Origin: Chlorobiota bacterium
Lineage (GTDB): Bacteria; Bacteroidota; Ignavibacteria; OLB7
Assembly (NCBI GenBank): GCA_016710285.1
Contig: JADJXR010000001.1
Span: 2,294,001 to 2,358,000, forward strand
Direction of reading: 5' to 3'
Length of the DNA stretch: 64,000 nucleotides
Below are positions 53,869-62,027 of this stretch, piece after piece (the stretch's first letter is position 1; every line of letters starts with the position of its first letter). The notes below the pieces were generated by a model, which ran no database searches, was not told the DNA's origin, and saw only the letters and a program-made list of their open reading frames with translations. A program made the translations under genes and the position numbers.

Positions 53869-53951
53869 CCCTTCGCTGGCGTTGATGTATTGGGCGTAGG
53901 TGTCGTCAACAATAATCAGGTCGCGCCCGTGGTGGTTCAGCGGTTGGTAGC

Positions 53952-54890
53952 TCAGGTATTCGGCAATGGGCCAAGGGTGCGGACCGCGGCTTGGATACGC
54001 GCCGGAATGGTGATGGCAATCTGGCGTATCCGTTCGCGTGTTAGGCCCACCTCCTCGCCAATCTCTTCAAGCGGTCGTTTCTGGTCGTTCAGCCGGAAAC
54101 GGAACCGCCCGACCATTGCTGCGCGAAGATGCCCACTAAAGATCAGGCTGCGCTGGAACAAAAGCTGATCCAAAAAATGGAACAGAGGGAAGCGGCGTGC
54201 AATAAATGCCTGCCGGTAGGGAAGTATCTCCTCCGGCGTGCAGCCAAGCCGCTCGCACCACAATGCCGTGAATTTTCGGAAGGCCTCCTCCTCACGCAGG
54301 TGGGTGCTGAATTGTTCCGACATCTGAATCAATTCTGCCCGCACGGTCAGCAGTTCCTGAAGCGTCAGCCGATCCGCAGCGGTGAACCCTACCCGCTGCC
54401 GCAGCAGGGTGACGTAGGTGTCGAAGGCACGAACGTCCTGGTCCACCTGCGGGACAATAAAACGGAGCAGATCTTTTGCCGAGGTGGAGAGTTCCCCAAG
54501 CCGCTGCTGCAATTCCTTGTTCATCACCGCCAGCTCAAGGTTGGACCACAAGGACCAATCGGGCGAGGGGATTGCAAGGTCCAACCCTGCTGATTTTTCC
54601 TCCACGTCTTGAAGCTGCTTCCCCCGGCCCTCTTCCAGATATTTCCGGCAAATCCCCGTTAGCTCCGTTTCGGTCAGGCGACCAACGTTGCGGAACTTGG
54701 TGAAAGTGCCGTAGAAGTTGTAGTGGTCCAACAGTGCACGCAGGCTGTGCAGCCCGTTGTTCTTGCAGGCGTTCCATGCCCGCACCGACATCTGCTCCAC
54801 CTCCCGAAGCCGTGGAAGTGGGATGTCTATCGATGCTGGCATGGCGGATGATTCGTTGGTTGCTGAAGTGGTGGTCTCTGTCGTTTCCAT
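53952..54890 (-). CDS. Regulator-like protein, N-terminal fragment (alpha-CTD-like and sigma4-like)
   Basis: This open frame starts at METTETTTSATNESS (ATG 54890) and ends RIQAAVRTLGPLPNT at an early stop. The alpha-CTD-like helix-hairpin-helix and the sigma-70 region 4-like helix-turn-helix lie in this piece. Confidence 0.7.
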   Translation of the reverse strand: METTETTTSATNESSAMPASIDIPLPRLREVEQMSVRAWNACKNNGLHSLRALLDHYNFYGTFTKFRNVGRLTETELTGICRKYLEEGRGKQLQDVEEKSAGLDLAIPSPDWSLWSNLELAVMNKELQQRLGELSTSAKDLLRFIVPQVDQDVRAFDTYVTLLRQRVGFTAADRLTLQELLTVRAELIQMSEQFSTHLREEEAFRKFTALWCERLGCTPEEILPYRQAFIARRFPLFHFLDQLLFQRSLIFSGHLRAAMVGRFRFRLNDQKRPLEEIGEEVGLTRERIRQIAITIPARIQAAVRTLGPLPNT

Positions 54891-55565
54891 TGTGATTGCG
54901 TGATAGTAAATGATAGATCGTTGTTGCTGTGCGGAGCTATTTGGCGATAGCTCCATCACGGTTCAACAAACTTACCATACCGTTGCTGCCAGGTCGGCCA
55001 TTGCGTGTCCGGTCTGCGCCCTCCGCGCCCCCCTGCTTCGCCGCAAGCGACGAAGCGTTCCCCCCAATGCTGGGGGGAAATGGGGTTGGTTGTTGATCCT
55101 GCTCTTTCTGAAACTCACGCCACCTCTGCTGGCACCCCCTGAGATTTGGGGAGCGACGCTCGGTTCAGTGGTGTCCCCGCGAAGGCTAAAGACCTTCGAC
55201 TACCTTGCCCCCCCTGCTTCGCCGCAAGCGACGAAGCGTTCCCCCCAATGCTGGGGGGAAATGGGGTTGGTTGTTGATCCTGCTCTTTCTGAAACTCACG
55301 CCACCTCTGCTGGCACCTGAGATTTGGGGAGCGACGCTCGGTTCAGTGGTGTCCCCGCGAAGGCTAAAGACCTTCGACTACCTTGCCCCCCCCTGCCGCA
55401 GGCTAAAGACCTGTTATCAATCTCGATGGAGTCAGGGGGGCTACTCCTTCCGTTAGTTGCTGGCGGTTTTTTCTGGCATCAGCATCCCCTCCGTCACCAG
55501 CAATTCCGCAGAACGTGACCAGCGGCCCCGATATTGAGTTGGAAATCCATCAAAACCAATCGCTG
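54891..55565. other. Intergenic region with 181-bp tandem duplication
   Basis: The 675 bp between the regulator-like gene and the beta-helix gene hold no supported gene. Most of it is the tandem repeat at 55027-55392 (listed separately), followed by a diverged part-copy and about 150 bp of unremarkable sequence before the ATG at 55566. Confidence 0.6.
55027..55392. repeat. Two tandem copies of a 181-bp hairpin-rich unit
   Basis: Copy 1 (about 55027-55207) and copy 2 (about 55208-55392) are nearly identical; they differ in C-run lengths (for example CACCCCCTGAG against CACCTGAG). Each copy holds three hairpins: GCTTCG...CGAAGC, TTCCCCCCA-ATGC-TGGGGGGAA and CGAAGG-CTAAAGA-CCTTCG. A part-copy follows with a variant CAGG-CTAAAGA-CCTG hairpin. 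Confidence 0.9.
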
Positions 55566-56456
55566 ATGTTTCGCTGTTTACCATCTGCCGCAATCGTTGT
55601 TCTTCTGTTTCTGTGGGCCATGTCCGCTGCTGCCCAGCAGATGGAGCCGCGCACCTACCAGATCGGTACGCCGGAAATGGACACGCTGTGGGTGGACCCC
55701 ACCAACGGCAACGATGCCAACCCACGCGCCACACGAATCGCGCCGGTGCGGACCCTAAGCGAAGCATGGCGGCGTATCCCAAGCAGTATGCCGCTCACTC
55801 GTGGATTCGCCATTATGCTGCTGCCAGGTGAGTATCCAGAAGAATCGGTTCCGAATTACTGGGAGTCGCGCTGGGGCAGCGCGCAGCACCCCGTGATGAT
55901 TGCCACCGCCCCGGGCTTCCCCCCCGTCACGCTGCCGAACGTGAACGTGTACGATTGCCGCTACTTCTACCTGCTGAATCTTTCCATCACCGGCGGCGGT
56001 GGCGATGTCCTCCATTTTGAATCATGCAGCTACGTCCTGCTGCGGGGGGTGGCGGTGGTGGGCCAGGGGAACATCCGCAACTACGAAGGACCGCAAGAGG
56101 GCTTGAAGATCAACCAATCCCAGCAGGTCTATCTGGAAGGTTGCGACATCAGCGGGGCAACCGATAACGCGGTGGATTTTGTTGGCGTTCAGCATGGCCA
56201 CATCATTGATTCCAAAATCCACCGCGCCAACGATTGGTGTATCTACCTGAAAGGTGGATCGGCTTACTTCCGGGTGGAGTCGAACGAGATTTATGATGGC
56301 GGAACCGGCGGATTCACTGCCGGGCAAGGGACCGGCTTCCAGTTTATGACTTCACCGTGGATCCATTACGAAGCCTACGACCTGAAGATCATCAACAACA
56401 TCATCCACGACACCGAAGGGGCTGCGCTGGGGTCCAGGGGGGATACAACATCTTGA
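55566..56456 (+). CDS. Beta-helix protein, N-terminal fragment
   Basis: This piece starts at ATG 55566 and runs through the signal peptide and first beta-helix rungs to IINNIIHDTEGAALG, after which the frame is lost and a stop follows at 56456. Confidence 0.7.
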   Translation: MFRCLPSAAIVVLLFLWAMSAAAQQMEPRTYQIGTPEMDTLWVDPTNGNDANPRATRIAPVRTLSEAWRRIPSSMPLTRGFAIMLLPGEYPEESVPNYWESRWGSAQHPVMIATAPGFPPVTLPNVNVYDCRYFYLLNLSITGGGGDVLHFESCSYVLLRGVAVVGQGNIRNYEGPQEGLKINQSQQVYLEGCDISGATDNAVDFVGVQHGHIIDSKIHRANDWCIYLKGGSAYFRVESNEIYDGGTGGFTAGQGTGFQFMTSPWIHYEAYDLKIINNIIHDTEGAALGSRGDTTS

Positions 56457-57418
56457 TGGCGCACAACACCTGCTACCGGATCGGCTCAAGAAGCCACCTG
56501 TTCGAGGCGGTGTTTGGTGGAAGAAGCTGCGACGGCCAGCCCGGGGAGAATGGCCGGGGGAATTGCGCGGAATATCTATCGGCTGGCGGCTGGGGAACCA
56601 CGGCGGTGGATGACGGAAGCAACTACATCCGCATCCCCAACCGGAACGTGTTCATCTACAACAACATCTTCTACAACCCCGCTGGGTTCCAAAGCCAGTA
56701 CCAGCACTTCACCATCTTTGGGCCGTTTGCCGGGAACCCTGCCGAATCGAACGCGCCGAACCCTGCCGTTGCCGACCAGAATTTGCAGATCCGTGGGAAC
56801 GTGATCTGGGACGGTCCGCAAGGCCACTCGTTGGGATTGGGGGATGAATCGGGTTGCCAGAACAACAACCCAACGTGCAACCAAGCGCAGTTGCTGGCCG
56901 AGAACAGCATCAACACCATCGAGCCACAGTTGATTAACCCGGCAACGCTTGACTTCCGCCCCGTGCCGAAGGGGACGCTGTGGGGCGTGGCCACCTATCC
57001 AATCCCCGATTTCCCGGGCGGCGACCGCCAGCCGCGCCCGCTGGCTCCGGCGGGAAATCTTTCCAACATCATCGCCCGCGATTACACCGGGGCAACCCGC
57101 GCTGGCACGCAGCCCCCGGGGGCCCACGGGCTGACGGCAGCAAGCGGCGCGCACGCTTGGGAAGCCCCCGCCACCCCAGGAATCCGCGCCCGCTACAACG
57201 CCAACGGAACCATCACGATTGACCTTCCTGAACCGCAAGCCAAAGCGGGGCGGGTGCTGGTGGCCGATGCGTCAGGGCGGCAGCTTCTTGCGCAATCCAT
57301 TCCGCCGGGGGTTGCTCACCTTCGGCTTTTGCTTCCCGATCTTCCCCCAGGGAAATTTTTCTGCACGGTGATCGGGGCCTTGGGAACTATCACAATTCCG
57401 GTGCTGGTTACTCAGTGA
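56456..57418 (+). CDS. Beta-helix protein, C-terminal fragment
   Basis: The coding frame resumes at about 56432 (VQGGYNILMAHN); ATG 56456 is internal. It contains the last beta-helix rungs (RNVFIYNNIFYNPAGF) and the sorting-domain-like C-terminus. Confidence 0.7.
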   Translation: MAHNTCYRIGSRSHLFEAVFGGRSCDGQPGENGRGNCAEYLSAGGWGTTAVDDGSNYIRIPNRNVFIYNNIFYNPAGFQSQYQHFTIFGPFAGNPAESNAPNPAVADQNLQIRGNVIWDGPQGHSLGLGDESGCQNNNPTCNQAQLLAENSINTIEPQLINPATLDFRPVPKGTLWGVATYPIPDFPGGDRQPRPLAPAGNLSNIIARDYTGATRAGTQPPGAHGLTAASGAHAWEAPATPGIRARYNANGTITIDLPEPQAKAGRVLVADASGRQLLAQSIPPGVAHLRLLLPDLPPGKFFCTVIGALGTITIPVLVTQ

Positions 57419-57475
57419 AGGAGAATCTTGTACTCAATCAAGCCTCCGCTGCTTCACCAATAACCAACAACTTTT

Positions 57476-60010
57476 ATGATGAACCTCTGCACTTCTTACA
57501 CTGCGGCAACGATGCGTGGAATTGGCCGACGGCTGGCAACGGCTTTCGCTGTTTTGGCGTTCGCGTTGCTGTGCGGCACGCTCCCCGGCGTTGCCCAATC
57601 GTTGGACCCTCGCGCTTGGGATATTGGCGAGCCGGGGCCATTTCTGGATGTCTATGTTTCGCCAACCGGGAACGATGCTAACAATGGCCTAAGCCGCCAA
57701 ACCCCGGTGCGGAATCTGCGGACCGCGTGGGCGCGGATGACCGACACCCTGCTTGCCAACATCGGCTACCGGATTAACCTGATGGCGGGCGACCACACCT
57801 GCGAAACCCCCGACTGCGTGCCAGTCCTGATGCAAACGGTCGCCACCACGCGCCAGCACCCGATTATCATCCGCGCTGCCGATGGCGCGGGATCGGCAAC
57901 GGTGGTGGGGGGGCTAACGCTGCAAAACGCCAGCAATGTCTATCTGATGGATTTTTCCATTCGCTCGATCCCCGGCCAGAAGCCTCTATCGGAGGTTCTG
58001 TTGGGGGTGTTTTCCGGGCAGAATATCCTGCTTCGCAACCTTCGCCTAATCGCTCCGGACCCGGTTCAATACCCTTCCAACAGTGATGTTGATGCGGGCG
58101 TTGGAATCTTGAATTCCACCAATGTTCACGTGGAGCAATGCACGCTGCAAGGGCAGACGGAGAACGGCATGGCCGTGGTCGGTTCGCAGAATGTGGAGCT
58201 GTTGAAGAACGTCATCACGCAGGCAACGGGGTGGGGGATGATGGCCTTTGGTGGCACGGCGTACTTCAAAGCGGAAGCCAACATCGTGCGCGATTGCCGG
58301 CGCGGCGTTTCCATTGGTGATGCCTCGGTTGCTGGCTTCTTGGTTGCGCCGTGGGTTCATTATGAGGTCTATGATGCCCGCGTGGTGAACAACCTTCTGC
58401 ACGATGTCACCGGAGTTCCGCTGCGTGTTGCTGGCGGCTACAACGTGCTGATGGCCTGGAACACCCTGTACCGCGTTGCTTTCGATGACACCAAAGCCGC
58501 CCCACTTTTTGAAGCCGTCCATGGTGTCCGTTCCTGTGAGAATGATAGCCTGTGCCGCGCCATGCTTGCCACTGGCGGCTGGGGGGCCGACTCTGCCGCT
58601 GGCCAGCCGGGGCCAATCCCCAACCGGAACGTCTATCTGTACAACAACGTTTTCTTCAACCCGCTTCCGGCCCGGACCCTTGTTAGCCATTTTGCGGTTG
58701 ATGCCCCAATCGCCACCACCGAAGGGACGAACATCCCCAACCCTTCCCGTGCGGACCAGAACGTGCGGATAAAAGGGAACGTGATCTGGAACGGCGGAAG
58801 CGGCCAGCATGGAATCCTGATGATGGTCTCTGCCGACGGGCGCGAGCCAGGTTGCGACCCGCAGAACATTGACTGCAACGAAATCCAGCTGAAGCAGGAC
58901 AACACCATCAACGAGTTCGCGCCGGAGTTGGTGGACCCCGCCAACGGCAACTACGCGCCGAAGCCTGGGGGAAATCTGATCAGCGCACGGACGTTCATCG
59001 CCGCAGATTTTTCTTGGGACGATGCCCCGGCCAACCCGCCGGTTCCATCCGGTTCGGTCAGCAACGGTACGCCGTTGGATTTTTCCGGCGGACATCGCCC
59101 GGCGGCGAACTCACCCGGGGCATTCAGCGGCGTTTCTGTCCAGCCAATCGCGCCGTCGGCACCGTCGCTGATCTATCCGCTTGACAAAGAGAATGGGATT
59201 TCCATCAATCCAATTTTGCAATGGGATGCGGCTGCTGCTGCCGGAAGCTATCGCGTGCAGCTTTCCACCAGCTCCGATTTCACGACGGTGCTTCTGGAGT
59301 TCGTGGGCGTAACCACCACATCCATCTCCGTTCCCGATCTGAACACTGCCACCACCTACCACTGGCGTGTGCAGTCGCGGAACAACGTGGGCGTTAGCGA
59401 TTGGTCCGAAACCCGCAGCTTCAACACCCAGCCGGCAACGCTTGGCGCGCCCACGCTGATTGCCCCCGCCAACCAATCCCCCAACGCCTGGACCGTGCTC
59501 GATTTCCAATGGTCCCCGGTTCCGGAAACGCAGTACTACCTGCTCCATATCGCCACCGATCCGGGCTTTACTAACCCGGTGAAACGGATCAGGAATATCC
59601 AAGGGACAACGCTGAACGTGGGGATTCTGCCGAACTCGCAAACCCTTTACTGGCACGTCCGTGCCGAAAGCAACGCAGGGATTGGCCCATGGTCCGAAAC
59701 ATGGAGCCTAACCACCGCAACCAGCGGCGTTGCATCGGGCAAGGAATCGGCAGGGATGGATGTTGCTGCGCAGCCAAATCCAGCAACCGGGTTGGCGCAG
59801 TTCACCGCCACAATCCCGCACGCCGGCGCGGTGCGGCTGCGGCTTGTTGATGCCCTGGGGAACAGCGTTGCCACGATCTACGACGGGGAGTTGGAGGCTG
59901 GCACAACCACTTTCCAGCATGATCTGGCGGGGCTTCCGGCAGGCATCTACTTTGTGCGGCTGCAGGCCGCGTGGGGCGCGGTGAACCAAAGCCTTGTGGT
60001 GGCGCGATGA
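57476..60010 (+). CDS. Secreted beta-helix protein with two FN3-like domains and T9SS sorting domain
   Basis: The 844-residue product has a signal peptide (RRLATAFAVLAFALLCGTLPGVAQ), a DUF1565-like start (YVSPTGNDANNGLSRQTPVRNLRTAW) and a parallel beta-helix to about residue 500. Two fibronectin III-like domains follow at about 561-750 (YPLDKENGISINPILQWDAA...TYHWRVQSRNNVG; LIAPANQSPNAWTVLDFQWSPV...LYWHVRAESNAG). The T9SS type A sorting domain is at 755-844 (LRLVDALGNSVATIYDG, LPAGIYFVRL). It is a paralog of the preceding gene, 58 bp away. ATG 57512 is an alternative start. Surface-exposed binding or carbohydrate interaction is inferred. Confidence 0.9.
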   Translation: MMNLCTSYTAATMRGIGRRLATAFAVLAFALLCGTLPGVAQSLDPRAWDIGEPGPFLDVYVSPTGNDANNGLSRQTPVRNLRTAWARMTDTLLANIGYRINLMAGDHTCETPDCVPVLMQTVATTRQHPIIIRAADGAGSATVVGGLTLQNASNVYLMDFSIRSIPGQKPLSEVLLGVFSGQNILLRNLRLIAPDPVQYPSNSDVDAGVGILNSTNVHVEQCTLQGQTENGMAVVGSQNVELLKNVITQATGWGMMAFGGTAYFKAEANIVRDCRRGVSIGDASVAGFLVAPWVHYEVYDARVVNNLLHDVTGVPLRVAGGYNVLMAWNTLYRVAFDDTKAAPLFEAVHGVRSCENDSLCRAMLATGGWGADSAAGQPGPIPNRNVYLYNNVFFNPLPARTLVSHFAVDAPIATTEGTNIPNPSRADQNVRIKGNVIWNGGSGQHGILMMVSADGREPGCDPQNIDCNEIQLKQDNTINEFAPELVDPANGNYAPKPGGNLISARTFIAADFSWDDAPANPPVPSGSVSNGTPLDFSGGHRPAANSPGAFSGVSVQPIAPSAPSLIYPLDKENGISINPILQWDAAAAAGSYRVQLSTSSDFTTVLLEFVGVTTTSISVPDLNTATTYHWRVQSRNNVGVSDWSETRSFNTQPATLGAPTLIAPANQSPNAWTVLDFQWSPVPETQYYLLHIATDPGFTNPVKRIRNIQGTTLNVGILPNSQTLYWHVRAESNAGIGPWSETWSLTTATSGVASGKESAGMDVAAQPNPATGLAQFTATIPHAGAVRLRLVDALGNSVATIYDGELEAGTTTFQHDLAGLPAGIYFVRLQAAWGAVNQSLVVAR

Positions 60011-60118
60011 CCCCGCGACAATCGGCATAATGTTGGAGCAGAGAGAGAGGGGGGGCGGAGCAATCGGGAAGATTTCTCCCGTGCCTTCCCCCTCTCACGT
60101 TTTCTTCACAAGCCAGGA

Positions 60119-60163
60119 AGTCAGGGAAAGAATAGTCAGGGAAAGAATAGTCAGGGAAAGAAT
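60119..60163. repeat. Three tandem 15-bp repeats upstream of a barrel protein gene
   Basis: The unit AGTCAGGGAAAGAAT occurs three times without change at 60119-60133, 60134-60148 and 60149-60163. It ends 45 bp before the ATG at 60208. Confidence 0.95.
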
Positions 60164-60207
60164 ACAAGGTGGGGAACGAATATCAATCCATTTTCATGGA
60201 GGGAACA

Positions 60208-61947
60208 ATGCAACGCTTGAGGCTTCATATTCCGATCCTGATTCTGCTGGTTGCAGCGGCGCGGAGCGTTGCCCAGGATGTTGAGAAGATTGCCGAAGAA
60301 CCTCCATTCTCCCTTAGTGGTTCGGTGGGGGCTTCGCTGGTGGGATACTCCGCCAGCGGAATTCCCGAACGCCGCGAGCCGTTCTCCTGGACCCTGAACG
60401 GAACGCTGACCCCAACAATCTACAGCCTTCAGCTTCCGATTGATTTCATTTTCAGCGAGCAGGAGCGGGACTTCCGCCAGCCGTTCAACCAGTTCGGCAT
60501 TTCGCCACGGTACAAATCGCTGACGGGATTCTTCGGCTACCGCTCGATGACCATGTCGCCATACACGCTGGACGGGGTGACGTTTTTGGGGGCAGGGGTG
60601 GAGTTCAACCCGGGAAAATTCCGCTTTGCGGGGATGATTGGACGGCTGCAGCGGGCGGTGGAGGAGGACACCACACAGTTCTACAACATCCCTGCCTACC
60701 AGCGCGACGGATACGCCCTGAAAGTGGGGTTCGGAAGCGAGGAAAGCTACTTCGACGTTATCTGGTTCCATGCCGGCGACGACAGTGCGTCGCTGAAAAA
60801 ACCGCCAACGCAAAGCGGGCTTTCCCCGGCGGAGAACAGCGTGGTGGGGCTTACGCTGAAAACCGCCATCACCCCCGAACTAACGCTTGATGCCGACGTT
60901 GCCGCAAGCCTTCACACCCGCGACCTTCGCGCGCCGCTGACCGATCTGGACAGCAGCGGCCTTGATTTCTTCTCCAGTATCCAAGACATCCACAACTCCA
61001 CCGCGCTGAACATTGCCAGCAAAGCGGGGATCAGTTTCGCGATTCCAACATTCAAGATTCGTGCGGGCTACGAGCGGGTGGAGCCAAACTTCACATCGCT
61101 GGGGACGTGGTATCTGGCAAGCGATTTCGAGCGGTGGACGATTGCCCCAAGCCTGGACCTGTTCAACAACCGCCTGCGGCTTGGGGGATCGCTGGGAATC
61201 CAACACGACAACTTGCTGGAGACCCGTTTTGCCGAAACCAACCGCCTGATCGGTTCGGCAAACGTGGGGTGGTCCCCAACCGATGCCTTCGGGGTTGATG
61301 CCAACTACATCAACTACTCCACGGACCAATCCGCCGGGCGTGTGGCCGTGAACGATTCCATCCGCGTGCGGAACGTTAGCCACTCGGCAACGCTTGCGCC
61401 GCGGTTGCTGCTGCAATCGGAAACCCTGAACCATTTCATCACGGTGATCGGGAATTACCAGGAGTTCAGCGACTTGAATTCCTTCACCAACGCCTTCACC
61501 GACTCCCGCGGGAGCAACCTTTCGCTGATCTACAACCTCACCTTCATTGAAAGTGCCATCAGCCTGGGCTTCTCGGTCCTGCGTGGCAACACCGAAACAG
61601 GGACGCTGCAGGTGGGGACCACCGGTGGAACCCTGAACGGCTCGATTGGGTTATTGGAGAACAAGCTCACGATTGGTGCCTCGGGCGGCTACACGCAGAC
61701 GCAAACAACCGCGCGGAATATTGCCACCGGGCAGAGTGAGTCGTTCGACGGAACCGTCATCAACCTGACGGCCAACGCCGGGTTCCGCCCCACCACGGAA
61801 GATCAATTCACCTTCACACTCTACCGAACACAGGGGGCCGGGACCATCTCCGCCTCCAGCGATTTCAGCGAGCTAACGGCCACGCTTGGCTACAGCCGGA
61901 CCTTCGCCTGGAAGCCAACCGCCGCCGCTGCCGAGGAAGGGAAGTGA
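60208..61947 (+). CDS. Predicted outer-membrane beta-barrel protein
   Basis: The 579-residue product starts MQRLRLHIPILILLVAAARSVAQ (signal peptide) and consists of regularly alternating amphipathic beta strands (FSLSGSVGASLVGYSASG, RFAGMIGRLQRAVEE, LRLGGSLGIQHDNLLE, LSLIYNLTFIESAISLGFSVL, ATLGYSRTFAWK). This is typical of outer-membrane barrels of 16 or more strands. GGAGG just upstream supports ATG 60208 over the earlier in-frame ATG at 60169. It may be a secretion or assembly partner of the large secreted protein encoded 80 bp downstream. No specific family is recognised. Confidence 0.8.
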   Translation: MQRLRLHIPILILLVAAARSVAQDVEKIAEEPPFSLSGSVGASLVGYSASGIPERREPFSWTLNGTLTPTIYSLQLPIDFIFSEQERDFRQPFNQFGISPRYKSLTGFFGYRSMTMSPYTLDGVTFLGAGVEFNPGKFRFAGMIGRLQRAVEEDTTQFYNIPAYQRDGYALKVGFGSEESYFDVIWFHAGDDSASLKKPPTQSGLSPAENSVVGLTLKTAITPELTLDADVAASLHTRDLRAPLTDLDSSGLDFFSSIQDIHNSTALNIASKAGISFAIPTFKIRAGYERVEPNFTSLGTWYLASDFERWTIAPSLDLFNNRLRLGGSLGIQHDNLLETRFAETNRLIGSANVGWSPTDAFGVDANYINYSTDQSAGRVAVNDSIRVRNVSHSATLAPRLLLQSETLNHFITVIGNYQEFSDLNSFTNAFTDSRGSNLSLIYNLTFIESAISLGFSVLRGNTETGTLQVGTTGGTLNGSIGLLENKLTIGASGGYTQTQTTARNIATGQSESFDGTVINLTANAGFRPTTEDQFTFTLYRTQGAGTISASSDFSELTATLGYSRTFAWKPTAAAAEEGK

Positions 61948-62027
61948 GCGGCAACGCAAGAACCCGGGGCGTAGCCATGCTCCCAAGAACGATTGACTTC
62001 ATGACCAACGACTAATTCCTACAAGCC

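Larger units (their letters stand above)
52894..54890 (-). pseudogene. Alpha-CTD-like / sigma region 4-like / HARE-HTH-like protein, split by one frameshift
   Basis: Two minus-strand frames join into a protein of about 665 residues. The N-terminal part (about residues 25-85) resembles the RNA polymerase alpha C-terminal HhH domain (VRAWNACKNNGLHSLRALLDHY...NVGRLTETELTGICRKYL). At about 268-290 is a sigma-70 region 4-like HTH (RPLEEIGEEVGLTRERIRQIA). The C-terminal half has two HARE-HTH-like winged helices (GTPLHVEELAARLNERFPEI...ARFDTGSTYGLREW and DTPRHWTEVAEYVMRYRTT). The frame changes near 53968; one added C in a CCC run restores GPIAEYLSYQPLNHHGRDLIIVDD. Probably a transcription-associated protein, most likely intact with a sequence error. 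Confidence 0.75.
55566..57418 (+). pseudogene. Secreted parallel beta-helix protein, one frameshift
   Basis: Two frames join into a protein of about 617 residues: signal peptide (MFRCLPSAAIVVLLFLWAMSAAAQ), DUF1565-like start (LWVDPTNGNDANPRATRIAPVRTLSEAW), beta-helix rungs (YLEGCDISGATDNAVDFVGVQHGHIIDSKIH) and a C-terminal segment (LVADASGRQLLAQSI...LPPGKFFCTVIG) like a T9SS sorting domain. The frame changes at about 56430 in a GGGG run; one added G yields ALGVQGGYNILMAHNTCYRIG, which matches the paralog downstream (RVAGGYNVLMAWNTLYRV). I infer a surface or secreted glycan-active or adhesive protein. It is probably intact in the genome. Confidence 0.85.

Noticed and set aside
55027..55392. 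Possible coding repeats in the 181-bp duplication
   Set aside because: Open frames exist in both copies, but they contain hairpins and C-runs of different length that shift frame, and no start signal or domain is seen.
60119..60163. Possible CRISPR array (three direct repeats)
   Set aside because: The 15-bp units are directly adjacent with no spacers, and no cas genes are in the window.
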